DNA from: Galbula dea
Taxonomy: Eukaryota; Chordata; Aves; Piciformes; Galbulidae
Assembly (NCBI GenBank): GCA_013399015.1
Contig: VWZX01009068.1
Span: forward strand, 490,816 to 554,815
Length of the DNA: 64,000 nucleotides
Reading direction: 5' to 3'
The notes below the pieces were generated by a model. It ran no database searches, was not told where the DNA came from, and worked only from the letters and a program-made list of their open reading frames with translations. This document shows, piece by piece, positions 48,214-60,425 of this stretch; the stretch's first letter is position 1, and every line of letters begins with the position of its first letter. Position numbers and translations under genes: made by a program.

Positions 48214-50021
48214 GTAGTTTTAGTTTTCTTTTCCAATCCACAAGTCTCTCTCTTATCCCCTTTCCCTTCCCCTGGTGGAAGGGGTGGGGGACAGGGGGTA
48301 ACAGGGTTGGTGGTTGGCCCAGCCCTGGCCTTCAACAAAAGGAAAAATCAGGCTTATCTATTTTCCTGAATCAGAACTTGAATTCAAGAGAAGAGTTAAG
48401 AAATTTCTGCAACTTTATAGTAGAAAACAATTTTCCCATGATTGTTAGAATTGAATTAATTTTGTGGAGACAGCAGCATCAAATTATCTCAATTTAAGAA
48501 GAAATAAGTTCTTCTGTTGGCATAATCTCCTGAATATAACTTTACAATTTAACTTTAACCCTTGAATAGAATTGCATTAAACCTAGGAATTTCAAAAATC
48601 CCCCTTCCTTATGCAGTTAAACTATCACTATCCTACAGCTACTTTGGGCAGTGGACTCTTCTGTACCACAAATTTTCTGCAAGAAAGAAAGAAATGTATT
48701 GGTTTTAACACAGTAGGTAAGGTCTTATCATGTTGCTTTTGAGACCTACTAAAACTGTAGCTAGATCCTCATCCAGTATTAACTTCAAGGAAGAAATAAA
48801 TCTTAAATTGCATCAGGTGAAGACCTTTCTTCAGGGTAAGAGTAGTATCTCATAAGCATCCAAGGCACTTCAATATAAATATTGTAATGTGCTGTAAATG
48901 GAAATTCCATCATGTAAATGGGATCTGCAAAGGAAAATGCAGGTTGCTCCTTGACAATTTTAGAGATAATTTAAGTAATTATTTATTGCTGGGGAAGCTA
49001 ATGTCAAGATTGTTTGGTGAATAAAGTGGTTTCTTGTGTTGTTAGCAGCTTGTGTCACAGTTGTCAGGTCAAGCAAAGTGTTGTGGTAATGGTGGTGTTC
49101 TTATTATCAATACTTATTATTTATTGAGACTGTCACTGCAAGTGGTGCATAACAAACATAAGCCAAGGCAGGTTTTCCCTGGTAAGACTTGGATGACCTC
49201 ATTAGGCAAATCCTGCCTTAGCCAGAAATTCATAAAGAGAAAGGAACATGGGAAAAGAGAGAGCAGGCAGATTTGATAAAGTGTTTATTCAGAGTGTAAC
49301 TATCAAGTATGGACAGGTGAAGAAGATCTATCTGGGCCTCAGAGGGAGCTGATATCATCACAGGTGATGAAGAGGAGAGATGAAGAAACAAAAAACAGAG
49401 TAGTAGTGCTTCTTCACTGTGTCCTGAGTTGGCTGATGTGTTAAAAAATTACTTCCTCATTAGCTATAAACAAAAAAAGTTTTGTTTCAGTTAATAAGAA
49501 CAGGAAAAAAAAATACTGCCACTAGTGTCTGATGGAAAAGAGAATGAGAGCCATAATTCATCTGCATATTGGTGGTGATTTAGCTTTTTTAATGCTGTAT
49601 TTCCTACAGACTGAACTGTTAGATTCATCATCTGAAAGCTTTTGGGAACAAAGATCCCCAGCAGCATTGTTTAGGGTAATCTTCAGACTCTCTGATCAGA
49701 ACTCTTTCATAATAAATTCTTGTGTCCCATATAACTTTGAGTTGATTTTCATGAAGAAATTATCCTTGAAAAAGACTGTGAAATGAAAATCTTATTATTC
49801 TGAAGTAATTTCTGAATGACAATGACTTTATCAGATAGATTTAATGCAAATTAACTAAACCCAGGTATTTCTTGTATTGCATGGGTGTATAATGCCATGT
49901 ATGTGCAATTCTCAAGTTACATTGCTTGTCACATTCCCTTTAAAGATAAATTTTGTGTCTAGAGGGAAGATAAACCATCAGAACATCTATAATTATTAGC
50001 AGAATGTTTACCCATTATCTT

Positions 50022-50045
50022 GGGGATGGGGGGTTGGGGAGGGGG
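50022..50045 (+). other. G-quadruplex-forming motif
   Basis: Four G-runs of 4, 6, 4 and 5 separated by loops of 2, 2 and 1 bases satisfy the canonical G3+N1-7 pattern with short loops, which favours stable folding. No gene or promoter is apparent next to it. Confidence 0.8.
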
Positions 50046-50199
50046 AGTATTCCCAGTCATTTAGAGTAGAATTACTTTTAACAGTACAATGGTCTGAAAA
50101 TGTTGACTGTTGGACTCCACTTGCCTGGCAGAGGTGGGCAGATGCTGCCAGGATTCATGGTGTTTAGAGACAGCAGACTTTTAAGGGAAAGCTGGCAAT

Positions 50200-50243
50200 A
50201 GTCTATTTGAAGGTGGTTGCCACAGTCTATTTGAAGGTGGTTG
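50200..50243. repeat. Tandem duplication, 20 bp, period 24
   Basis: AGTCTATTTGAAGGTGGTTG occurs at 50200-50219 and again, identical, at 50224-50243, with four bases between. It is unique-sequence DNA with no transposon match. Confidence 0.93.
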
Positions 50244-52760
50244 TGGATTTCTTTTCTAAAGGTCCCAAGGAAGCTCACAAAGGACTTTGAAACTGCATCC
50301 AGACAGCTTAAAGTTAATAAAGCCTCTAGCTCTTCATAGTACTTTATGCCTGAGTCCTAGTATACTAATTCAAGCTCTTAGAGGCAAAGACACCATTTTC
50401 TCAATCTGCTTGGGTGCAAATGTAAGATACCATATGGCACTTAGCCCCAAGAGGGAGCACACAATAAATCCACAGTCAGAAAGCTTAAATAAGAAGTGGG
50501 ATTGGTTTCTTTAGCATAAATAACACTTTTGCTACCCTGCATTTCATGAGCCTACATTTCTGATGTGAATAATTTTGAGTAGCAAATGTGTGATAGAGTA
50601 GAAATCTGTGTGGGATGGTAGATAAATTTGGGTCTGTAATGAGGGACAGTTTGAATTATGTGCCCAGTGCATCAGCTGTTAAAGTGCTGCTCAAAATGCA
50701 GAAGTTTGACAATGCTTCCCATCCAACATTATTTCTTTCACTTTCTATGCATGTTGTGGGTTTCTTAATAAGCAAAAAAAAAAATCTGCAAATAATGTAA
50801 AAAGCTTTCAGTAGAGCCCATGATGAGTTTCCTACAGCCTATACTAAAGGGAAATGAAATCCAGCTCTGACCAAGCAGTTCTTAAAAGTATAACACTTCA
50901 GTAGATGCAAAGAATGCACAAGATAAATTTGTTAACATGGTTGAAAACAATTATTTTTGTGTAGTTTAAAATTAATATCCATTTTTTTTTACATCCTAAC
51001 AAGCTTTTTCAAATTTACTAAGAACAGATGCAACCTTCTAACTAATTTGAAGTCTAATTGAACACATGAAGCCTGTCATCCATGCTTTTCACCATTCTAT
51101 CTGTACAACCTGAGTTAGAAATGCTGGACCTTTGAACATGTATGTGAGGTCTTTATGCTGCCACTGTTGATGTCAATTATACAGTTACTATCAAATTTTA
51201 AGAGGAAAGAGTAAAGCCCAAGCCAACACTGAGAGTTAGGGAGTGCAAAATGTAATCACTGTTTCTGATGTAGATTACTGCTTGTTGTTAGAAAACTTCT
51301 TAACAGATTGTACTTTCTGAAATATGGGTGGTTATTCCATGTTTATGGGATTCAGGTGAAGCTGCAAGAAAAATGGTGATGTGATTAAATAAAGAAGGCC
51401 TTGAAGAAAGCAGGGTGGGATAAACTTCATATGCAGAACTGGGAAAAATACCTCATCTCCCCAGTCTCCAAGTCTATAATAATAAGAATTATTCCACTTG
51501 CAGGAATGACTGGGTCAGGTTAACTGAAATTTTCAGGATTACAAAGGTCTTAACTGAACCCTGTACAACTCTTGCTGTGAAAGTCCCAGGGATATGTAAT
51601 ACAATGATCTCAGGTGTCTCAATATTTGCAGATGGCTTTGAGAAGGATGTCTATACAAGTTAAAATTTTTCCCTTCATGTCTTTTTCTACTACCTCCCAC
51701 ATCTACCTCTCAGCTTTTTCAGTTATCCTGTGATGTTGTGAAAAAACAACCCTGTGATTTGACCTTTACTTTTCTTGGTTTGAATCCTGGTCCTCTAAAA
51801 GGCAACATCTTTTAGGCAGAGACTCTCCAGAAAGTCACTTTTAAAGGAATTCCCTTTCCTGCTGCAGAGTGTTACCCTTCTAAAGCCTGTCAGTGCTGTT
51901 CCTTAAGCAGCTGGGAATATTTGCTATCAAGTAAGCAAGGAAATATAGGCTCAAAACTGAGATGTCTAGTACAGAATCCAGTGTCCTATAGTGCACAGTA
52001 CTAGATACCCCACAAAAAAGATACAAAGACTTTGCATTAGGCAGAAATGTAGTGATCTGGTATTTACATTGTCTTTGCTAAGTTCTAGTGTTCCTACTCC
52101 ATATTAAAACTGAAGGAGGGTGTTTAATAACCTTTCAGAGCTTATTAGCATTTATTACTCTAGCTTTACATATTTTTTGAGGTCTTACCAATGCTCAGTC
52201 TTTCAGGCTGTTAAACTGTGACCAGGCAGTGTTTGTTTGTTTGGCTGTCAGTAATGCTCAATAATTTAATGCTCTCTGTTGATTACAGCTGGAATGTGCT
52301 ACTCCTATGCTTACAGAAAGTGCCATACTTCATCTATCTAGTGACTGTAACATATCCTCTTCATAATCCTTTTTAATAATTAAATAAACTTTTTTAAATG
52401 GAGGGGGAACCCCAACTTACTCTTTCTACTAGGTTCCAGTATCCTTGTGTCCTATGTGCTGGTCCACACTGATGTGGGAGGGCAGGGAAGAGAAAATCTG
52501 AGAACAAGCAATGTGATTTCTTTTAACTTCCTATTGAGCAGTGCCAGGAAGATGTTAGAAGCAAAGGAATTATGAATGCCAAGAAGCCCCCACAATCTTG
52601 TTCTTTTTCTGTCCTTAATCTTCAGTGTGAACGTAACATACTTGATAGGTCAGGTCCTCAACTGTCACCAGGGAAGGGGGTATGAGGGCTGGGAGATGGC
52701 ATGTTCAGAAGTTGTCACTGAAACTGAAAGACTCTGGCAGGTGAATTTGGAAAGCTCTGT

Positions 52761-52797
52761 CCACCCATCCCTCCACCCACCCTTCCATCCACCCATT
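52761..52797 (+). repeat. (CCAC/CCAT)n low-complexity tract
   Basis: About 37 bases of C-rich tetranucleotide-like repeats (CCACCCATCC, CTCCACCCAC and similar). Confidence 0.8.
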
Positions 52798-55474
52798 CAG
52801 ATCTCCTTATGGTGTCAGCAGATGCTGAAGTGAGTCACAGCCTGTTTCCCCCCTCCAAAAGCACAGTTGTGTTAATGAAGGATATGCAGAGTGCGCTCTT
52901 GGCAGAGAGGTCCTTAGTGGCTGATGTAGACAAAACAGCCCAACTCAAAACAGAATAAAGTGTAGATATGACTCACAGAGCATCCAGAACATCTATTCTT
53001 TTCACAAAGGAAGGAAATGGACAGGACTGTGTGTAAAAACTGAGATACCAAGTAATTTTGTTCCCTTTTGGGGATGAAGGCAAACACCATCACGATTCAG
53101 GAATCAGCAAGACTATAGGACCAAAAGCTGAGGTTACCTTTGGCTCCTTCTGTATTGGACTCAGTGACACAGCGTCTGGCACTGTTCCTCAGAGTCTGGA
53201 AAGCTTGAATGATTTGGGTAGAAAGATGAAAGTTAAAAATATCCAGGGTATCCATGAATTCCCCAGAAAACCTACTATCCTGTAGTGCAGGAGCCAGATG
53301 ATACTGAAATGAAGTGTTCAAATGGCTCCAGACTGAGTTTGACCAAGGATATTGGATCAAGTATAGTGGTGGCCTTCATCTAAATCTTTTCATAGTCAAA
53401 AGACAAATAAACAAGGAAAAGAAGGCTAAAAATGGACCAGTAATGTCTAATATCCTGGCATGAAATCTGAGCTGGAAATCCCTTGTGTCTGACAAAATCA
53501 AACCCCAGATTTCCTATTAAGAGCAATATGTGTGCACTGTTGCCAGCACTGTACTCAGGAGAAAGATGTGATGAAGCTGGTGATTCTCAAGAATCAGAAT
53601 GCAAGGAGAATTGCTGGGGTTAATATCAGATGCTCATTTCTGGACACCACTGAGAATTACAGGGCTCTAAATACTAATTCATTAAAGTTGTATGTAATGG
53701 AATTGCTGGGCAGGAATTTATTATAGACTACCTAATCTCTCTAAAGAATTACCAAAACTACATCAAAAATTGTGTTAGCATGAGCAATTCTAGCTGAGGA
53801 ATATTAATGAGACATTACAACAAAACCCACTTCATTCTCAAAACATCAGAAATACAGCAAAGGCCTGTAACAAGGGATAATTTTTATATTCTCAGTAAAA
53901 AGTTAATCACTAATTTCAAATAGAGTGACTCTGCAACAGATCCATGATTACTGTCTGGTCAGGACTGTTCTGTGCAAAGAACTTTTGGCCAACAACAGAA
54001 TGTGGGACTGAGACCTTGGGGTTTGTATTTAACTATCCAGATAACATTTTAAACACCTTTTGTGCATTGGATCTTTACAGAGTCTTAGCATTGAATATTT
54101 CTTAAAAGCACATATTTCCAAAATTAGGCCTCTCCCATTCTATTCTGTTAGGCTCTGTGGTATTTTAACCAATTAGTTGTTTGTGTGTAAGAGAGAGGAA
54201 GGGCTGACTGGCTTGAAAGTGTTTTACAGCTAAAGAGATGCCCTGCTGAATTATTTTCCTGTGTTCCTTTCTATACAAAATGGGGCTGATGAAGAAACAG
54301 CAATTTGGCAGCCTGTTAAAGCAGTCCATATGAACCATATTGAAATTGGGACCAGACAAATTGCATGAATTTTGGTTTTCTTTCTGGAGAGAGGAGACTG
54401 CATTATTAGCATGCATAGATAATAACCTAGGTACTCTTTAAAATAAAAACTTTAAAAACCCCAAACCTTGAGAAAATAAAAGGAAACCTGTGTGTCATGC
54501 AAGGAGAAATAATACTGTCAGAAAAACCAACCAGGAGATACCAAGTACAGCTAAATCCTAGGTAGATGTGTGAGCTTTTTGTCTGGCAGGTGAGCTTGAC
54601 TCATAACTACTCCCTAATGGAGATGGTATTTATTCTCCATCAGTCCCTTCAGGTGTTCTAGTAGAGTTATTCCAATTATTCTACCATTATAATAAATTTG
54701 GTGAAATCCCATTGTATCCCCTCTCTCTTGCTGAGGGATGCAGAATGGAATGACTGTTGCTGAATGGTGAGCTACCAATTGGATCTCCATTATGGTTAGA
54801 AGGAATGGGTTTTTTTTCCTGTCTTCCTATATTTGTCTGCTAAGGCTGAGAGGCTCAAAGGAATATGACAGTTAGCTATTCAACTTGCAGAGCTGTGGAA
54901 GTGGAAAAGGATCATTTATGCTTTTAAAGGTTTATCTTTTTAGGATACCTAAATGGATATCCCAATGGGAACTTTATTAGAAAGATGTCTTGAAAAGACA
55001 ACACCCTCTAAAGGTGTTTTACAGTTTTAACCTGCCAGTGCTACTTTTAATTGCTTCTGTTCAGTCTTATGTAGAAGTTGTCCAGTGAAAGCACATCAAA
55101 AACAGTGACTCTAGCTGTTCTCTAAGCCTGTGCATTTGTTCAAAGCACCTACTAAAGCAATGCTGCCCTCATGCAGGCACAACTTTGAAGCACCTTTACT
55201 GATTGTTTAAGTGCTCCAAATTCAAAGGTGGACAATGAATTCTCATTTCACTAATGCTAGAACAACACAGGCCAGATTCTCATTTTAAATTCTTTGGGTT
55301 TGAAGGATTTTTTTTCTGATTTCAGTGATGGTGATTCACCTTGCTCAGCAGGTATCAAGTATCAATACTAGACCAGAACCAATATAAATCAATGGAGCTT
55401 TTGTTTCAAACCAGTGTCAGACACTGTTACTGTCAGGTCTGTGAACACAAAAGATAAAACACACTCATTAAAGG

Positions 55475-55487
55475 AAAAAAAAAAAAA
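55475..55487 (+). repeat. A13 homopolymer
   Basis: Thirteen A residues within an A/G-rich neighbourhood. Confidence 0.8.
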
Positions 55488-55558
55488 GAGGAAGAAATAA
55501 ACCCTCTAAAAAGCCCTAAATGCATGTTGATGTTTATGAAAGAAAGTGTAAAGAGAAG

Positions 55559-55596
55559 AGCTTCAATATTGTGCACAAGCTTCAATATTGTGCACA
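55559..55596. repeat. Perfect 19-bp tandem duplication
   Basis: AGCTTCAATATTGTGCACA occurs twice, head to tail and without mismatch (55559-55577 and 55578-55596). The absence of mismatches suggests a recent event, or an assembly artefact. Confidence 0.95.
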
Positions 55597-56634
55597 CCTG
55601 GGTGTGCCATTGTCTTTAAGCTTATATTTGTTTAAATATATTTCTTTGATAGTGCAATCCTGCAGAAAATGAGATTGCAACAGGTAAAATTGAAGGTGCA
55701 GAGTGATCAGTGTTTGTGTTCTCCTCATCTTTCAAAATGACCAGTGTCATCCTACTGCAAATGTCTTTGTGCTACTCAATGCAGAATGCTAATTAAGGAC
55801 ACTGACTTATCTTTTCCTAACTATTTCTTCAGCCACACATTCAGAAGAGTGTTAATTAGTCTGGTTGTATAAAAACAACTGTCTCCAACTGGTTTAGTTA
55901 CAGCTCCATTAATTCCCTGTACAAATTTCACCATCCTGCCTTGTCTTTAGGATGTACATGTGCATATGTGTGATTTTGCTTCCAAATAATCTTTTTAATG
56001 GCAGAAATGCTTGGTCCAGTAATTCTCACATAAGATTATTTCCACTCCCAGTGATAGGAGAGTGGCTGAGTGTCTGTATGTTCCACATTTAAGAGAATGT
56101 TTACCTTTTTGCCTTGCTTGATAAAAGGGCCTGAAATATTCTTGTTTAGGGGTACCATTCTGGTTCCATTTTTCATTCAGTTTCTAGCCATAGACAGCTC
56201 AGGGCTGGAAGCTGTTTCTGAGTTCTCTTCCTGAGCATCCTGACTGTTTTCAAGTGTGAAGACTGAACATGCTGAGAAATGCTTTCTTTCCCCCTTTTCC
56301 TCATCCTGTAAGGCTGGGGAGATAGCAAGAGCCTTGTTTTATTTATCCCTTAGAAAATTAAGTGATGGATGTGCCTGGTCAAGCTATATAGCTGGTGGGT
56401 GTGGTAGTCTGAGAGGTAAAGATACTCTCTGAGAACCTGTCAGCTTGTGGAGGTGACTCTCTGTTGACCCATCTACATTGACCATCAGGTTTCCAGATTA
56501 GACAGTTCAAGTTGTTGCTGTAGGCAGAAGGACCACAGCCATTTGACTTTCTAGTTAAAACTCTCTCCTAAAGTCCTTATTGCCTTCCACATCACTAACT
56601 AGGAGGCAGCAGGAATTGCAGCTCTTCTTTCTCT

Positions 56635-57044
56635 AGAATCATAGAATTGTTGAGGTTGGAAAAGACCTTTCAGATAATTGACTCCAACTGTCAACCTAAC
56701 ACTGCCTGCTCAGCACTAAACCATGTCCTTCAGCACCACATCCACAGTTCTTTTAAATACCTCCAAGGATGGGGACTCCAGCACTGCCCTGGGCAGCCTG
56801 TTCCAGGGCTTGACAACCCTTCTGTGGGAGAAATTGTTGCTAACATCCAACCTAAACCTCCTCTGGTACAACTTGAGGCCATTTCCTTTTGTCACATGTT
56901 ATCTGGGGAAAGAGGTCAACCCCTACCTCACTCCAGCAACCTTTCAGGGAATTGTAGAGGGCAAGAAGGTCTCCCTTAAGACTCCTTTTCTCCAGGCTAA
57001 ACAACCACAGCTCCCTTAACTGCTCCTAGTAAGACTCATGCTCC
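56635..57044 (-). mobile_element. CR1 LINE, ~410-bp 3'-terminal fragment
   Basis: It starts with 'AGAATCATAGAATTGTTGAG' and runs through 'AAAGACCTTTCAGATAATTG', 'CTAAACCATGTCCTTCAGCA', 'CTCCAAGGATGGGGACTCCA', 'GGGCAGCCTGTTCCAGGGCT', 'CATCCAACCTAAACCTCCTC' and 'TTCTCCAGGCTAAACAACCA' to 'AAGACTCATGCTCC'. It includes the whole 3'UTR and the C-terminal end of ORF2 in antisense. The two plus-strand open frames here (110 and 98 codons) are shadows of the LINE. Confidence 0.95.
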
Positions 57045-57520
57045 CCCCCATCAAGGGGAAGTGAAATGAAGGTACAGCAGCAGCAGCACAATGAGCATGG
57101 TAGGGGCAGCTGAAAATCTGGGAAACTCATACCACATTGCTATCTGCAGATGCCCAAAAGTCACACTGGCTTTTGAGGATCAGTATCTTTTGAGGCTAGT
57201 TATGATAAATTCAAGATATTTGGCAAAGCAGCTGCAGTGACTCCTTCTCCCACCATCAGACATACTGAGAGACACTATCACAATCACGTAACGTTTTGGG
57301 GTTATTTCTGATGGAGATTTGGCAGTCAGGATTTGGTAGTCCTCAAGCCTTTCATTGTTAATTTGGCTTTTTATGTAATTGGGCAGGTGTTTTAGGTATC
57401 AGATGTGACATTCCTTTATCCTTTTTTCCACATTTGTTGCCTGACTTTGACATCTTGCTTGAGCCCTGCTTTTTTTATCCAACCTCCCTACAAATAAATG
57501 AGTTCAGAACATTTTTAATG

Positions 57521-57534
57521 TTATTATTATTATT
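57521..57534 (+). repeat. (ATT)n microsatellite
   Basis: Four to five TTA/ATT triplets in a perfect run. Confidence 0.8.
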
Positions 57535-60403
57535 CACTGTGTGCCAGGTGCTATATTAACTCTAGCTTCTGGTGCCATCCTGCTTTTATGGAGACCTTTT
57601 TGTCACCTGCCTAACACTGCAGTTTAATTGGTTTCCAGCTCACTGCACATTTCTCTCTCCCTCACATGCACACAGGCACTGACACAGGCACAGCACTTGC
57701 CTCCCTGCTCTGGATGCAGGCTGAACACAAGCAATCAAAGCCTGCAGCAAAGCTGAGCCTGTTAAAACCAGTGGGCCTGGTACTGGTGGATATATTGATT
57801 TTCTACAACTTCCAGGGAGGTAACAACAAACATTTTATCATTGACTGTAATGTATGTTCTTCTTAAGTCACTTCTGCAGGCTGCAGTCCAGATAGGCTCT
57901 TTGCTCAGCATGGTACTGCATACTGTGTTTTCATTATCAAAATTCAGTGTCTTACCTGGAGTCTGAAGAATGATGTCTGCTTCTGCTGGAAATACAGCGG
58001 AGGGCTTGCAAAATACATTTTCCTCAGCCCTTACTTGGAGTCCACTGGTGTGCTATGTGATTTTATTTGTTATCTTTGTTGTAGCTATCCTCAGAGTTGA
58101 TGAGACATAGGAGATTACTCTTCAATATACAGCTAAAAAACAAAAGTCTATATCTTCAAAGTTGCACAAGCATCTAATTCCAATGGGGAAGCCAATCTAG
58201 CTTTAAGATTTAGGATTAAATGATACATTCAAGGGCAAAATAGTAGCCTGTAGCTGTTAGCTTAAAGCTATAGTTAACAAGTCCTCTTTGGAGTTTTCTA
58301 CCTTGTCAGTGCCATAAAGCTGCATTTCTACAGAACACATACTTTCTAAAAACTTTACCTTAAAATGTTTTATGTCATTGCACTCCTAAATTTTCTCACA
58401 AATGTTGGGTCCTTACCCTGTTATTAATGAAATGCCTCTTAATGTTAGAAGCAAGGAGTCTGGGGACAAAGGCTATAAGAAGGTTGCTTTGTTCCTTTGC
58501 AGTATTATCATTTTGGCCCTGCAGGGTCTGTCTCCCTTTCTCATTCTCCTCCTGTGTGTGTGATCACTTCTGGAGTGTCCAGAGCTCAGCACTTCCCTCC
58601 CTTGGTGCTCATCTTTTGTGCTGTGGAGCTGAAAGTGTGGCTAATCATTCCATAGTAAGATTTCTATGTTATTCTGCAGGCCCTAGGAGCAGGTCTGTCA
58701 CACCTTCAGACATGTGATGCCATGGCTGGGAATAGTCACAGGTGACTGATCCTGCCTGGGTCTGAGCAGGGTAGCAGGTTGCTCCTTCTTGCACTCACTC
58801 CTTCCTTTCAAGGTTATAACTTTTTCCTTTTCAAACCAATAAATCACATCTGGAGCATTTTGGTTTTCTTCAATACTAGTCCTCTATCATTTCAGCTCTC
58901 AGAGCTCCTTTGATTTAGTGGAAGTGCAAGGATCTGTTCCCATCCTGAGAGATATGTTAGAGAGCTTTTCTGGCAGCACATCTCCCAGCCCAGACAGTGA
59001 TATCTGGGGCTTGGAGTGGGAAGCAAGGTAACTCTTCTCCAGACTGAGCATGAGCTCAGCAACTTTGTTCCCTTGAAAAAGGTACCATCAACAGCTGTTA
59101 AATCATAGTGGTAAATCCCTCCAATACCAGGGCTGAAATGTACTGTCAATATCCTCTCTTCCCAATTTTGTGTGGTTTTGAATCCTTTTCCTGCTCTGCC
59201 TTAAAATGGTTCTGAACATGATTTAAAGCTCCTTGTATCAGGTACCATTTCTTACATGCTGACAACATATCAGACTATAAGATTTAGTTTCTTTGATGTT
59301 GTTTTTATTCTGTATGCAGTATTAGGAAGTTAATTAGGAAGATAAACTAGAATGACCAGGGGCTGCAGGACATAAAAGCTTTTCCTTCTTGTACATTTCT
59401 TGCACAGATGTGTGGAATTTGTCTGCTGCTTTTGTATTTGTTCTATCTAATTAGAATATAACTATAAACCTTAATTTCCTCAGTCATTGAAATGGTAAGT
59501 CAGGACTTGTAGCCATTCTTAACAGGGTAACTGAATCAAACATGGGTGGTCTGATATTAGTAACAACAGATGTGTTAGTTATTGGCCTATGGCTGGCTGG
59601 TACTTACCATAGAGCCTTTCTGCAAGATGTTACTAGAGCAGACATTTTTCCTAAACCACATAGGGTGTGTGGATTAAAGGGGGGCAGTTGCTTCTTGCCA
59701 AGCACTTGACCAGGAAACAGTGACAATTAAAAATGTTTTACCTTCTGCAAGGCAAATGTTAACATATTTATTGCTTCCAAAAAAGTATTATGAAAAGGCT
59801 GCAATAGTTTCTATTAATCAATCAATTAAAAGCAATGGGACATGATATCTATTAATGTAATAAAGAGTTTGTGTCAGACAGTCCATCCATATTGCTGTTA
59901 TGCATTGAAGTCCACATCCTTGTTTAGTGGTAGGCTAGGTGGGAAATGAAATCCTTTGCCAGAAGATGAATTCACTCTGAGAGGCAACTGCATTAGCCTT
60001 GACTTATTTTAATAAACACATAGAACAGTAGCTGAGAACAAACATCTTTTTGTAGCAAATGTAATTACCCAGCAGAGTTTGTCACAGAGAGTAGTTACCT
60101 TCCATTTAAGGCAAAGTGAAAACACCAGGGAAATTTTGATGATGGATTTTTTTAAAGGTCAGGGTGTCTGTTCTCCCAGCCATGTGTGTAAATACAGAGA
60201 AGCCTGAAGAGGAGAGCTGGCCAGTACATTGTGTTACTGCTCAGGGACACCCAAATCCTTGCTCTGTACTATGGGCTGGGGCTGCTTCTTGTTTCTCTTT
60301 ATCTCAATCTTTTCTTCATCTGAAAGTTGGGGGAAAAAGTGGACACACTGTTCACACAATAGTGTGAGGCTTAGCTCATTAACATCCCTTATGAGAGCTT
60401 AGA

Positions 60404-60425
60404 AACTGATGTGGAACTGATGTGG
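60404..60425. repeat. Perfect 11-bp tandem duplication
   Basis: AACTGATGTGG at 60404-60414 is repeated exactly at 60415-60425. Confidence 0.85.

Larger units (their letters stand above)
47870..48337 (+). mobile_element. Solo LTR of an endogenous retrovirus (avian ERV type)
   Basis: The segment has the order of an avian ERV LTR. 'GACCCTAACCTGACCAACTA' in U3 is followed by a TATA box (TATAAAAC, 47956-47963). The ATTAAA polyadenylation hexamer is at 48208-48213, in a 'CATTATCATCATTAAAGTAG' context. Next come 'CAATCCACAAGTCTCTCTCT', a C-rich then G-rich end, and 'CCTTCAACA'. No gag, pol or env was found on either side, so it looks like a solo LTR left by recombination between two LTRs. The 5' boundary is not resolved; no clean target-site duplication was established. 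Family assignment (ERVL- or ERVK-type) is from memory and uncertain. Confidence 0.68.
48338..56634. other. Long unique non-coding stretch, no transposon recognised
   Basis: About 8.3 kb without a recognisable CR1 or LTR. It contains a G-quadruplex-like run (50022-50045), two short tandem duplications (50200-50243; 55559-55596), a C-rich CCACCCAT patch (52761-52797) and A13 (55475-55487). Open frames are 87 codons or less. No gene recognised. Confidence 0.5.

Noticed and set aside
56647..57019. Overlapping 110- and 98-codon plus-strand frames
   Set aside because: They lie entirely in the antisense of a CR1 3' end.
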